Of a DNA stretch of 33,265 nucleotides, positions 23,878 to 33,195 are shown piece by piece (positions within the stretch are counted from its first letter, which is position 1; the number at the start of each line of letters is the position of its first letter). The stretch is from an uncultured Clostridia bacterium (GTDB lineage: Bacteria > Bacillota > Clostridia > TANB77 > CAG-508), in the NCBI GenBank assembly GCA_944387455.1, contig CALXEY010000008.1:1-33265 (forward strand). Reading direction: 5' to 3'. Made by a program: the position numbers and the translations under genes. The notes beneath the pieces are model-generated. The model did no database searches. It was not told the origin of the DNA and saw only the letters and a list, made by a program, of their open reading frames with translations.

Positions 23878-24342
23878 CTAATTTTTATTACTGTAATTAT
23901 GAATATCCAAAATATCTAATGGATAACTAATATTATTTTTTATATTATTAATAATATTCTCAAAACCGTCTCCACCTCTTATATTTTCTTTTGGTAAATT
24001 TTCCATTTCTTCTATTGTAAACCATTTAACACTTTTAATTTCATTTTTTCTATAATCTAATTGTTTTTTATCTTCTAAAACACCATTAAAATAAATAATT
24101 AATAAAACACCTTTATTTGTAACATAGTTTTGTATAAGTAAAATACTGTTTACATTTATTTTAAAGCCTGTCTCTTCTAAAACTTCTCTTATTACCGCCT
24201 CTTTTACATCTTCATCTATTTTTAATTTTCCACCTGGTAAGTCCCATAAGTTTTCTACTTCTTTTTTATTTTCTTGTACCATTAAAATTTTATCTTTATT
24301 TCTTACACAAGCAGAACAAATAATATTAATACATTTATCCAT
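23878..24342 (-). CDS. Nudix hydrolase (MutT-like)
   Basis: 154 residues. The Nudix box is complete: G-KLKID-E-DVKEAVI-REVLEETGF, about residues 37-60, preceded by NLWDLPGG. This matches MutT/ADP-ribose-type hydrolases that split nucleoside diphosphate derivatives. The N-terminus has a CSAC pair. The start ATG follows AAAGGGAG. The C-terminal 30 residues are Asn- and Ile-rich and not part of the fold. The substrate cannot be deduced. Confidence 0.82.
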   Translation of the reverse strand: MDKCINIICSACVRNKDKILMVQENKKEVENLWDLPGGKLKIDEDVKEAVIREVLEETGFKINVNSILLIQNYVTNKGVLLIIYFNGVLEDKKQLDYRKNEIKSVKWFTIEEMENLPKENIRGGDGFENIINNIKNNISYPLDILDIHNYSNKN

Positions 24343-24461
24343 AATAAGTATCTCCCTTTATTTTTTCTTTATTATACTATATTTTCTTTGTTTTTTGTTA
24401 TATTTTAATTTTCTTTTTTATTTTTTATTTTTTACTTTTTTCATTTTTATTTTTTCTCTTT

Positions 24462-26159
24462 TTATTTCTCCACATAAGCCTTCTCAATACTATTTAAATT
24501 ATCTAAACTATTTAAAATATTAAGTAAGCAGTCTTTAGGCTTTATTTGAGCAATTACTTTGATATATGCTTTTTCTTTATCAACTTCTGCTTCTAAGTTC
24601 TCAATATTAACCTTGTTTTTAGAAAAAACATTAGTAATATCTAAAGCAAGGTTATCTCTGTCTTTAGCAACTATCTTAAAAGTCTTAATTTTAATGTTTC
24701 TATTTTTATTTTTATTTAAAATCTTCATAATATTAGTCTTAGCTTTTGCAGTCTTAACTTCTTTTAACCACTCTTCTTGGAAATTAGTTTCTTTTCTACC
24801 TATTTCAATTTCAACAATATTACCAGTCTTTAATTTAGTAATAAATGGCATTGAAATACTGTTTATTATACACCTATTTATGTGATTACCAATACTTGTA
24901 TGAATAGAATAAGCAAAATCAATAGCAGTTGAGTCTTTTGGTAAAACTTTTATATCTCCTTTTGGGGTAAATACATATATCTCATCATCTAATATTTCAT
25001 CTTTTAAGGTTTTAAGAAAACCTTTTGGGTCTTTTACCATTTTTTCTAATTCTAAACTATCATAAATTCCAGATAAATTTTCTTTAAAATTAGTCTTTTC
25101 TTCCTTTTCTCCATAATAATTAAAATATGGAAAATAAGCTGTTATTCCATATTTATCTATTTTATCCATAATAAAAGTACAAATTTCTAATTCAAAAATA
25201 ATACCATTTTCACCAAGTACGATTTCTTCTATTGCTTGGTATTTATTATTTTTAGGTATAGAAATAAAATCTTTAAAACTACCTGGTAAGAAAAAATACA
25301 TCTTATTTATTATACCAAGTATTTTATAACAATCTTGTTTTTTATTTGTGATTATTTTTATACGAAATAAATCTTTTATTTCATCAAAATTAATATTATT
25401 TTCAGTTATATTTTTATAGACACAATATAAACTCTTAGTATCTATTATCACGTTTGGGAAAATTCTTTGTTTTTTTAACTCCAGCTCAATTTTATATTTT
25501 GTTTTCTTTAGTAATTCATTATTGCTAGTTATTTTCTTATTTACCCTATCTTTTATATTTATATAATCTTCTGGATATAAATATTTAAAAGCTCCATCTT
25601 CTAATTTAACTTTCATATCATACATACCAAGTTTATTAGCAATAGGAGCATATAATTCAATTGTTTCTTTGCTAATTGCTATTTGTCTATCTCTTTTTAG
25701 ATGTTCTAAAGTCATTATATTGTGCAACCTGTCTGCTAATTTTAAAATAATAACTCTAATATCTTTTTCCATAGCAATAAACATTTTCTTGTAATTTTCT
25801 GCTTTTGTTTTCTCAGTTGTTTTAAATAAAATACTAAGCTTAGTTACACCTTCAACTATATTTGCAATATCTATTCCAAATAATTCTTTTATATCATTAT
25901 ATGTACTATCTGTATCTTCAACCACATCATGAAGAAGTGCAGCACATATAGTTTCTGTATCTAAGCCCAGTTTTGCTAATATATATGCTACATTTAAAGG
26001 ATGAATAATATATGGTTCACCAGATTTTCTTTTCTGGTTTTTATGTTTTTCTTTTGCATATTTATATGCTTTTATTATCTTATTTTTATTTATATTTCTG
26101 TTTTTCATCTTAGAGATATAAATTATATCTCTAATACTTATATCTTTAGTATTATCCAT
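24462..26159 (-). CDS. RelA/SpoT family protein, hydrolase-competent, synthetase motifs eroded
   Basis: 565 residues against about 730 for a standard Rel. Domain order: HD hydrolase (residues 30-180) with H53, H77-D78 and LADRLHN (D143, N147), all intact; a synthetase-like region (about 235-345); TGS (IYVFTPKGDIKVLP, about 390-430); ACT at the C-terminus. In the synthetase the usual YQSLHT is YQAIEE, E-x-QIRT is ELEICT, and the R-x-K-S-I-Y stretch is DTKSLY, so GTP and ATP binding residues are lost. I infer a (p)ppGpp hydrolase without synthesis. It follows a radical SAM gene by 13 bases and has a TAGGAG ribosome binding site, so it is the second gene of an operon. Confidence 0.85.
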   Translation of the reverse strand: MDNTKDISIRDIIYISKMKNRNINKNKIIKAYKYAKEKHKNQKRKSGEPYIIHPLNVAYILAKLGLDTETICAALLHDVVEDTDSTYNDIKELFGIDIANIVEGVTKLSILFKTTEKTKAENYKKMFIAMEKDIRVIILKLADRLHNIMTLEHLKRDRQIAISKETIELYAPIANKLGMYDMKVKLEDGAFKYLYPEDYINIKDRVNKKITSNNELLKKTKYKIELELKKQRIFPNVIIDTKSLYCVYKNITENNINFDEIKDLFRIKIITNKKQDCYKILGIINKMYFFLPGSFKDFISIPKNNKYQAIEEIVLGENGIIFELEICTFIMDKIDKYGITAYFPYFNYYGEKEEKTNFKENLSGIYDSLELEKMVKDPKGFLKTLKDEILDDEIYVFTPKGDIKVLPKDSTAIDFAYSIHTSIGNHINRCIINSISMPFITKLKTGNIVEIEIGRKETNFQEEWLKEVKTAKAKTNIMKILNKNKNRNIKIKTFKIVAKDRDNLALDITNVFSKNKVNIENLEAEVDKEKAYIKVIAQIKPKDCLLNILNSLDNLNSIEKAYVEK

Positions 26160-26172
26160 ACACTATTTTCTC

Positions 26173-27225
26173 CTATCCGTATTTTACTTTACTAGAATAA
26201 TATCTACAAACATTATGTAATACTTCTTTATCAATTAAAAACTCTTTACCATTTTTCCCAATAGATGAGTTTTTAACTTTATTATCTAAGCATTTACTAC
26301 AAGCTAGGCAATTATTATTTTTGCTATTTAATATTTTTGGTTCTTCTTTTTCCAAATCAAATGTAAAACTAGGAACAAGCTCTGACAAAACAGGACAAAA
26401 TGTAGCTTTTAAGCCGTCTTCTTGCATCCATATTTGTAAACCTTTTCCACCATTTTGACAATAAACCTTATTTTCAGTTTTATAAACATCATATTCTTTA
26501 TTATCTAAAAATATTTTAGGTATTTTAATTTTCAAGTCATTTCTAATTGCTATTTTATTTATATCATTAACAATTTTAACCCATTTTCTTGGGGTTACGT
26601 GTTCTAATTTAATATCTCTTCCTTGTAGGCTTTCAAAACTACCTGCGTGAAATGTAAACCATTTTATTCCTAATTTCGAATAATAATTAATAATATCTTT
26701 ATAATCATCTTGGTTAATTTTCCAAACGGTTGGCTGAATTTTAACAACTATATTTTTATCTAAACAATATTTTATTGCTTTATTTATCTCATCTAAGTTT
26801 ATATTTTTTGTTCCTTTTAAGTATTGTAATTTCTCATTATCAATTGTATCGACACTGTAACTTATATAATTTATATCTTTAGCATCTATTCCTTCTGTTA
26901 ATTTTTTTACAACTTCTAAGCCATTATAACCTGATGTTGAAAACATTACTTTTTTTCCACTTTTTATAAATTCTTTTGCAGCTTCATTACAAAACTTTGT
27001 ATCTACAGATACATCTGGGTTTCCTAATATATATGCATTTTTTAGATTTGGTAATTTTTCTATTATAGTTTTTATTTGTGTTATATTACCTTGGTAATCT
27101 TTGTGTTTTTTACCATAGCTTTCCTGTGTACAGCCAATACACGAACACGTACACCTTTTTCTTCCATAAGTTCCTGTATATAATGTTAATTCTTGGGCAT
27201 TATTTAATAAACTATTCTTGTCCAT
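26173..27225 (-). CDS. Radical SAM protein with extra C-terminal cysteines
   Basis: 350 residues. The cluster motif C-x3-C-x2-C is CTCSCIGC near residues 25-32, preceded by TLYTGTYGRKR. A TIM-barrel body follows with ILGNPDVSVD, MFSTSGYNG and SYSVDTIDNEKL. Near the end CLACSKC and two more cysteines could hold a second Fe-S cluster, as in SPASM-like or auxiliary-cluster enzymes. The reaction is unknown. It leads the operon with the Rel-like gene, and GGAGG precedes its start. Nothing resembling a peptide precursor gene is adjacent. Confidence 0.8.
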   Translation of the reverse strand: MDKNSLLNNAQELTLYTGTYGRKRCTCSCIGCTQESYGKKHKDYQGNITQIKTIIEKLPNLKNAYILGNPDVSVDTKFCNEAAKEFIKSGKKVMFSTSGYNGLEVVKKLTEGIDAKDINYISYSVDTIDNEKLQYLKGTKNINLDEINKAIKYCLDKNIVVKIQPTVWKINQDDYKDIINYYSKLGIKWFTFHAGSFESLQGRDIKLEHVTPRKWVKIVNDINKIAIRNDLKIKIPKIFLDNKEYDVYKTENKVYCQNGGKGLQIWMQEDGLKATFCPVLSELVPSFTFDLEKEEPKILNSKNNNCLACSKCLDNKVKNSSIGKNGKEFLIDKEVLHNVCRYYSSKVKYG

Positions 27226-27295
27226 AAAAACCTCCTAAACTTTTTTCTTGTAATAGTTTATGAGGGTTATTTGTTTTTTAGAACAAAAAATAAGA

Positions 27296-27314
27296 TTTTA
27301 GTAAAAAACTAAAA
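27296..27314 (-). terminator. Terminator of the receiver-GGDEF gene
   Basis: TTTTAGT (27296-27302) and ACTAAAA (27308-27314) pair over five bases; on the minus strand TCTTATTTTTT follows. It lies 38 bases after the stop codon. Confidence 0.7.
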
Positions 27315-27352
27315 CCTTTATATTTTTATTATTTATATTATTTATATTTGAA

Positions 27353-28276
27353 CTATCTTCTTTTATCAATTGCATAACTGCTTCCCATAACAGATTTAGC
27401 TGCGTGTTTTACTTGTGCCCCTACTTCTCCTATTTCTAGTATGTTATGGAATCTTCCAACATCTGCAACAACAACACCTACAGATAAAGAAGTTAATGGG
27501 AATTGTTCTATTATTCCTTTTCTATTTGCTACTTCTATATAGCCTTTCTCTAAATCTTCATCTGTAAAGTATTTTCCTACATTATTATCAAAATATGAGA
27601 TTATATTTTGACATAATTTTTCACAATTTGTACCAGGTACAATTGCTACAAAATCATCTCCACCAATATGTCCTACAAATGTGTTTTCAATTTCATCACT
27701 ATGTACTGAAGAAATTATTGTGTCAGCCGTAAATTCTATTATTTGGTCTCCTTTTAAGAAACCATATACATCATTATAAGCTTTAAAATTATCTAAGTCT
27801 AAATATAATACTGAGAAAGGCTCTTTTCTTTCTAATCTTTTCTTTAATTCTGCGTGTATTTGTACATTACCTGGAAGCCCTGTTAATGGGCTTACTACCC
27901 TGTTACTTGCGAGTAATCTATTTAAATTTTTAACCGTATAATAGAGATATTCTTCATCTACTGGTTTTTTTATAAAATATTCTACAGACTCTCTCAAAAT
28001 TCTTACTCTATGTTCTCTTGAACCTTTTGATGATACTACAATTACTGGTGTTATATAGTTATCCTCATCTTTTCTAATTTTTCTACATAAATCTATTACA
28101 TCTCTATCTATTGCGTCTTCGTTTATAACAATTAATGCTGGTATGTTTTTTAACGCAATATCTATTTGTGCTGTTTTTACGCTAATAAATTTATATTCTG
28201 GATCATTTTTAAATAATTCTCTAAATATCACAATTGAAGAATCATCATCATCAATTATATAAATTTCTTGTACCAT
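27353..28276 (-). CDS. Receiver-GGDEF protein, putative diguanylate cyclase
   Basis: 307 residues from the ATG at 28274-28276, chosen for its AAGGAG seven bases upstream; an in-frame ATG at 28315 lies in the promoter region. Residues 1-120 form a receiver domain (IYIIDDDDSS, VIVVSSKGS, KKP), but the strand-3 phosphoacceptor position appears to be Asn (IVINED). The C-terminal part is a GGDEF domain: SPLTGLPG, VLYLDLDNFKAYNDVYG, and GGDDF in place of GGDEF, which keeps the catalytic residues. No RxxD inhibitory site precedes it. It would make cyclic di-GMP, possibly without phosphorylation control. It is a single-gene unit. Confidence 0.85.
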   Translation of the reverse strand: MVQEIYIIDDDDSSIVIFRELFKNDPEYKFISVKTAQIDIALKNIPALIVINEDAIDRDVIDLCRKIRKDEDNYITPVIVVSSKGSREHRVRILRESVEYFIKKPVDEEYLYYTVKNLNRLLASNRVVSPLTGLPGNVQIHAELKKRLERKEPFSVLYLDLDNFKAYNDVYGFLKGDQIIEFTADTIISSVHSDEIENTFVGHIGGDDFVAIVPGTNCEKLCQNIISYFDNNVGKYFTDEDLEKGYIEVANRKGIIEQFPLTSLSVGVVVADVGRFHNILEIGEVGAQVKHAAKSVMGSSYAIDKRR

Positions 28277-28304
28277 TTTTTTCTCCTTATTTTTTATTAA
28301 ACTA

Positions 28305-28334
28305 ATTATATACAAAGCTGTACATAAATTTCAA
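28305..28334 (-). promoter_or_regulatory. Promoter of the receiver-GGDEF gene
   Basis: On the minus strand TTGAAA (28329-28334) and TATAAT (28305-28310) are 18 bases apart, 29 bases before the chosen start. Confidence 0.65.
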
Positions 28335-28382
28335 GTATTTTTATTTTTTTCTTCGTATTTTTTTATTATTTTCTTTATCTTT

Positions 28383-29201
28383 TTAAATTTTCTTTTTATT
28401 TATATCTTTTTTTGTTTTCTTATTTTTTGTAAATTCTATTTTCTTGTTTAAAATTTCTCTTATTTCTTTAGTATCAATAGCTGGGAAAGCCTTTTTTAAT
28501 CTATATACATTTTTATATAAATGTTTTGTAATTCTTTGTTTTCTCTTATCTAATTCTTCAACTAGTTTTTGTACATTTTCCTTAACTGCTAATTTCTCAG
28601 CATTTTTCTCTGTATCTGTAATTTTCTTTATTTCTTTCAATTTTTCTTTTATTTGATTGTTTAATTCCTCTACTTTTTCTAGAGCTTGTTTAATATTTTT
28701 AACTTTTACAATGCTTGTTATAGCATCTATTATAAAAATTAGAGTTGAAATGCTTATTACTATATAAATTATATTTGTATCTATTTTTGAAACAACATTT
28801 ACCATAAATGGGTGTATAAATTTCACAAAAGCAACACCTAAAAAACCCCAATAAATAGAATTTGATAAGCAAATTCTCCCTTGGAAATTTATTTTATGGT
28901 CTGAATAGTCCCAATATTTTGTATGGAATATTTTTTCTAGTAGTACTCCTACTATATATTCCCAAAGTGTTAAAACAACCATTGATACTATAAATAGTAA
29001 TACAATATTGTTTTCTAAACTTTTCAATACAGTTGCCATTATAAATGCACCAATTCCATATATAGGACAAATTGGTCCTTTTAAAAAACCTGTATTTATT
29101 ATTTTCTTTTCTATTATTGACCTAAATATTGATTCCATAAGCCATCCTAAAAATGAATAGATTATGAAATATGTTAAAAAATTAAATATTTGATTTTCCA
29201 T
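28383..29201 (-). CDS. CmpB-type putative ABC transporter permease
   Basis: 272 residues. The first 165 form about five membrane spans with the family landmarks FIIYSFLGWLMESIF, GFLKGPICPIYGIGA, WEYIVGVLLEKIFHTKYWDYS and GRICLSNSIYWGFLG, which mark the 'putative ABC transporter permease' (PF06541/CmpB) family. The C-terminal 100 residues are a long charged coiled coil on the cytoplasmic side (VEELNNQIKEKLKEI...). No ATPase partner is nearby, and a transport role is not established. It follows the Ig-like protein gene by 43 bases with a hairpin between. Confidence 0.8.
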   Translation of the reverse strand: MENQIFNFLTYFIIYSFLGWLMESIFRSIIEKKIINTGFLKGPICPIYGIGAFIMATVLKSLENNIVLLFIVSMVVLTLWEYIVGVLLEKIFHTKYWDYSDHKINFQGRICLSNSIYWGFLGVAFVKFIHPFMVNVVSKIDTNIIYIVISISTLIFIIDAITSIVKVKNIKQALEKVEELNNQIKEKLKEIKKITDTEKNAEKLAVKENVQKLVEELDKRKQRITKHLYKNVYRLKKAFPAIDTKEIREILNKKIEFTKNKKTKKDINKKKI

Positions 29202-29217
29202 ATTTCTTCCTTTTTTT

Positions 29218-29240
29218 AAGCCTCCTTTTTTAGGAGGCTT
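29218..29240. terminator. Hairpin between the Ig-like and CmpB-type genes
   Basis: AAGCCTCC (29218-29225) and GGAGGCTT (29233-29240) pair perfectly over seven bases. The following T run is on the plus strand, where no gene ends, while on the minus strand an A run follows. The 3' arm in the minus transcript contains GGAGG close to the next start. Confidence 0.5.
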
Positions 29241-29244
29241 TTTA

Positions 29245-30216
29245 TTATTTATTTACTAGAACACCTGCTTCTTCACTTACTCCATTTACATTATATACAG
29301 TAACTTCTAGTGTATTTCTTCCGTCATGTAGAGCAAAACCACTATATTCAAACTGTTTTCTATCTTCTACATTAGGATATACTTTTTCTAAGTCTATTAA
29401 AAATTGTTGATTATCGTCTTGATCTACTCTTACTTCTATTCTTGTTATTCCTTCTTCGTCTGAAGCATTAATTACAAAATTATTTTCTGTTCTATTTATT
29501 GTTACAGTTGGTTTTGTAACTCCTTTTACTTCTTGTTCTTTTGTTTCTGTATTATTATTTACATCTACTACAGATACTGTTAATGTGTGTTGTCCCATTG
29601 GTATTTCTATTAATTGTTCTGTAGTCATATTATTTATATCTATTCTTTGTTCTTCGTTTTCGTCCCATCTATATGTCATATATGATAATTGATTTATACC
29701 ATTTGCAGTAACCTTTAAATTACTTCCTTCTACTTCAAAGTTTATTACTATATCGCCTTGTCTTGTATATACTCTAGAGTAATTTGTTTCTTTTCCTTGC
29801 TGGTCTACTGCATATATATTTAATGTATTTTCACCTGTTGGTATTTCAATTGTTTGTTCAACACTTCTCTTTCCTGATGCTTCTAATTCTACTTGTTCTT
29901 CACTATTCCAATTATATGTTACCCTTCTTAATGGTGAATTATGTGTTATTTGTATATTTAATTGTGTTTCTGATATTTCTTCAACATAAATTGTTGGTTT
30001 TGCTTGGCTATTTCCTACTTGTGAGCCTTTATACATTGAATATGACCCACTTCCTACCATTATAATTCCAAATACAATTAACACAATTGCAAAAAATCTT
30101 GCAATTTTTTCTATTTCTATTGGTCCACTACTTTTATAAGAATTATAAGAATTATTTACTTTTTGTTTCTTTTCTTTTCTTGGTTTTGGTGGTTCTACAC
30201 TTAATATTTGATTCAA
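29245..30216 (-). CDS. Membrane-anchored protein with Ig-like extracellular domains
   Basis: 323 residues from the TTG at 30214-30216, placed five bases after AGAGGTG; a GTG at 30225 lies inside that site. A basic, proline-rich cytoplasmic segment (PPKPRKEKKQK) precedes one membrane span (about 40-60) and three beta-sandwich units of about 85 residues. The first two share a pattern: TYNWNSEEQ/TYRWDENEEQ followed by IEIPTGENTLNIYAVD/IEIPMGQHTLTVSVVD. They resemble bacterial Ig-like or Big domains facing the wall. No cell-wall sorting motif. Adhesion or scaffold roles are guesses. A promoter lies at 30248-30276. Confidence 0.75.
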   Translation of the reverse strand: MNQILSVEPPKPRKEKKQKVNNSYNSYKSSGPIEIEKIARFFAIVLIVFGIIMVGSGSYSMYKGSQVGNSQAKPTIYVEEISETQLNIQITHNSPLRRVTYNWNSEEQVELEASGKRSVEQTIEIPTGENTLNIYAVDQQGKETNYSRVYTRQGDIVINFEVEGSNLKVTANGINQLSYMTYRWDENEEQRIDINNMTTEQLIEIPMGQHTLTVSVVDVNNNTETKEQEVKGVTKPTVTINRTENNFVINASDEEGITRIEVRVDQDDNQQFLIDLEKVYPNVEDRKQFEYSGFALHDGRNTLEVTVYNVNGVSEEAGVLVNK

Positions 30217-30247
30217 ATTATTCACCTCTTCTGTTTTTTACAATAAA

Positions 30248-30276
30248 ATTATAACATATGAATTTTAAAAAGTAAA
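30248..30276 (-). promoter_or_regulatory. Promoter of the Ig-like protein gene
   Basis: On the minus strand TTTACT (30271-30276) and TATAAT (30248-30253) are 17 bases apart. Confidence 0.55.
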
Positions 30277-30440
30277 TTGGAATTTTTATTAATTTAAAAT
30301 TTATACTGATATTTTTGCAAATTTAATGAAATATTTTTATACTTTTGATATAATTGTTTTGTAATTTATGTTTCACATAACAATTTAAACTTTATAAATA
30401 GAATATAAATTATAGAACATATTGTAAAGGAAAATTTTTT

Positions 30441-31871
30441 ATGGAAGATAATAAAATAGAATTACCTTTTAGCTTAGGTTTAGTTGTCTGGAAGATTTTA
30501 CAGAAAGAACATAATATAAAACCTAGAGAAAATGCAATGGGTTTTAGAGATTTCCATTTTACAGAAGAAGAACTAAAATTAATTACTTCATTAGATTTAA
30601 AAAATCCTAGCAAAGGTACTTTAAAAGGAATCAGTCTTTTACCAAATTTACAAGTATTAAAAATTCAATCAACAGGCATAACAGCTCATAAACAACCAAA
30701 AGATATTCAATCTATTGACGATTCAGATATGATTGAAATATCAAAATGTAAAAGTTTACATTCACTTTCTATCATTAATCAAGCAAATTTAGAGTATTTA
30801 GATTTAACTGATTTAACAAATCTAAACTCTTTAGAAATAATAAATAACAAACAATTAGATAGTGTCTATGGTTTGAATAATCTTGAAAATTTGTGGGTTT
30901 TATCTTGCTATGGGAATAATAGATTACATCACATAGATGATTTAGATGAAATACTTATTTAAAATAAAGATCTTCACAATATCAACTTAGATTTATTGTT
31001 GTTTCCAGATGCAATAGGCTATAATCATCTAACAGGAGGATTTAATCAAGATGCTCTTAAACAAATTTTAAAATTTTCGCAACTTGGAAATGTTTCTTGG
31101 TGTGAAGCTTTAAATGGTAATAGAGTAATTAAAACAAATACTTCTCAAATGATAGAATTACACAATAGAGCTTGTCAAATACTTTCAGAAAATATTCCAG
31201 ATAATGCACACCCTAGAGATATAATCGTTGGAATAGAAGAATATTTATCGAAAAATGTTAAATATGATTATGCTGCTTTAAAAACCGGTAAGATTCATAC
31301 AGAAGAAAGTATTTTAGGAACAAGAATGAAAATAGGACAAAAAACTGGAACAAATAGTGCTTACAATGCCTTAATATTAAATAGTTGTGTTTGCCAAGGA
31401 TATACTAGAGGAATGCAATATTTATTAAAATTAAAAGGCATTGATTCACACGATGTAGATTGTTATGCTGGCAAAGATACTACTAATATGTCAAGTTTGA
31501 AAGGTGAAACTATATATTCTACTTATACTTTACCACAAGACGGATATCATAGTATAATTTGTATAGATGATTTTGACAGATTATATGATGATCCTTGTTG
31601 GAATGCCTGCCTTTATCAACAAGGAGATAAAAGTATGCCTTGGCTACTAAGAACAAAATCAGAGATTTCAGAAGATCATACCTTATCTTTTGAAGAAAGA
31701 GATACGGAAAACGACCATTTAAACCAATCAAGAAATCTAATTGAATCATCAATTAAATCTAATGCTCTTTTTAGAGCTCGTAGAACTCGATTAGGTTCAC
31801 TTGGCACTACAAAAATGAAGATGAAAGAACAAGTTAAAGGACAAATTTTAGAAGGAGATATAGAATTATAA
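30441..31871 (+). pseudogene. LRR-transglutaminase protein interrupted by an in-frame stop
   Basis: One frame runs from an ATG preceded by AAAGGA to the TAA at 31869-31871, broken only by TAA at 30960-30962. The first 173 residues contain leucine-rich repeat-like units (LEYLDLTDLTNLNSLEII); the second part (303 residues after the stop) has a transglutaminase core with CVCQGYTRGMQYLL, DGYHSIICIDD and DDPCW as Cys-His-Asp. A CAA-to-TAA change would explain the stop. The downstream part could start again at ATG 30996, but no ribosome binding site is seen there. The plus-strand position, the stop and the degraded neighbour suggest an accessory island. No signal peptide, so the target is likely cytoplasmic. 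Confidence 0.7.
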
Positions 31872-32329
31872 TGAATTCAGAATTAAATAAAGCCTATTCA
31901 GAAGTATGTTATATTTTAAAGTTCTTAGGAAACAAATATATAAACAAACTTCCTAAAAAACTATTATCTTTATTTGAAGATAATAAAAACCCTAAATATA
32001 TTCCAAATATTAAACCTAATATTCCATTAGAAGAACAGGAATTATTACCTGATACAATAAATATTCTAGCTATGTTGAAATTAGACTATTGGTGTAAAAA
32101 TGAAAATGAGAAAGAAGAATTGGTTAAATTACTGACAGAAAATGAAAAGAAATATCAAGAAGAAATACATAAAAAATATGACACTGATAATATTTTTAAA
32201 AATAAAGATAATTCGAAACAAACAAAACAAGTTATAGAAAAAAACTTAACTATTATCCCCGAAGAAAAATGGTACAATAAAATTATTAAAAAATTAAAAT
32301 CTATTTTTAGATTAAATAAATACTATTAA
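31871..32329 (+). CDS. Hypothetical partner of the LRR-transglutaminase gene
   Basis: 152 residues; the ATG overlaps the preceding stop as TAATG, so translation is coupled. A helical N-terminal domain of about 85 residues (YSEVCYILKFLGNKYINKLPKKLLSLFE, then ELLPDTINILAMLKLDYWC) is followed by a charged linker and a basic C-terminus. I have seen this N-terminal pattern in small clostridial proteins but cannot name the family. The tight coupling suggests an immunity or regulator protein for the transglutaminase. AAGGAG is present nine bases upstream of the start. Confidence 0.6.
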   Translation: MNSELNKAYSEVCYILKFLGNKYINKLPKKLLSLFEDNKNPKYIPNIKPNIPLEEQELLPDTINILAMLKLDYWCKNENEKEELVKLLTENEKKYQEEIHKKYDTDNIFKNKDNSKQTKQVIEKNLTIIPEEKWYNKIIKKLKSIFRLNKYY

Positions 32330-32384
32330 AAATAATAAGAATACAAATGTATAATGAAATTATGCTATTGCAGATATTATATAA

Positions 32385-33149
32385 ATATTAACAAACAGCA
32401 AAAATCCTAATACTTATTGGAGAGTATTAAAAAAGAGATTTTCAGAAGAAGGAAATGAGTCCGTTACAAATTGTAACGAACTAAAAGTCCCATCAAAAAA
32501 AGATGGCAAAAGATATAAAACAGATTGTGCTAATAGAGAAACTATCTTTAGATTAATTCAGTCTATCCCTTCTCCTAATGCAGAACCTTTTAAATTATGG
32601 TTTGCTAGGTTAGCAGAAGAGAGAATACAAGAAGTTATCTACCCTTCTCTCGCTATTGAAAGAGCTATACAAACATATTAAAAAAAAGGTTATAATGAAG
32701 AGTGGACAAAAGCACGAATAAAAGGAATTGGAGCTAGAAATGATTTAACAAACGAATGGAAAAACAGAGGTGCAGATACTAAAGATTATGCTATATTAAC
32801 AGATGAAATTAGTAAGGGAACATTTGACATTACAACTCAACAACATAAGAATATAAAAGGGTTAAATAATCAAAACTTAAGAGATAATATGTCTGCTATA
32901 GAATTAGCTTTAATGGCACTTGCAGAATTTACTACAACAGAACTACATAAAACTCATAATTCTCAAGGCTTTAAAGAATTAGAGGATGATGCCAAAACCG
33001 GAGGCAATATTGCTGGAGAAACAAGAATAAATATTGAAAAACAACTTGGTAAGCCCGTGGTTACAAAAGAAAACGCTAAAGATTTTAGAAATGCAAAAAA
33101 AATAAAGACACCAAATAATAGAAAATTAAATAAACAAAATATAAAATAG
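32385..33149 (+). pseudogene. Degraded DinD/Bro-N antirepressor-like gene
   Basis: Reading one frame gives Bro-N family sequence (NPNTYWRVLKKRFSEEG; RLIQSIPSPNAEPFKLW; LTDEISKGTF; NLRDNMSAIELALMALAEFTTTE), as in DNA-damage-inducible protein D and phage antirepressors. The 5' end, about 35 codons and the start, is missing, and TAA at about 32679-32681 interrupts TY-KKGYNEEW, where TTA would be expected. The last 86 codons remain open from ATG 32889. It points to phage or mobile-element ancestry of this island. Confidence 0.75.
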
Positions 33150-33184
33150 CTATAACTCTTATATTTTTAATAGTTATAGCTATT
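33145..33184. terminator. Bidirectional terminator between the dinD remnant and rpsR
   Basis: AATAGCTATAACT (33145-33157) and its exact complement (33172-33184) flank a 14-base loop, with T-rich tails on both strands. It separates convergent genes. Confidence 0.8.
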
Positions 33185-33195
33185 AATATTTTCCC

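Noticed and set aside
30960..32681. TAA recoded as a sense codon in the right-hand island
   Set aside because: TAA is the usual stop of most genes here (for example rarA, hepT and the Nudix genes), and the two in-frame TAA lie in accessory genes, one of them also lacking its start.
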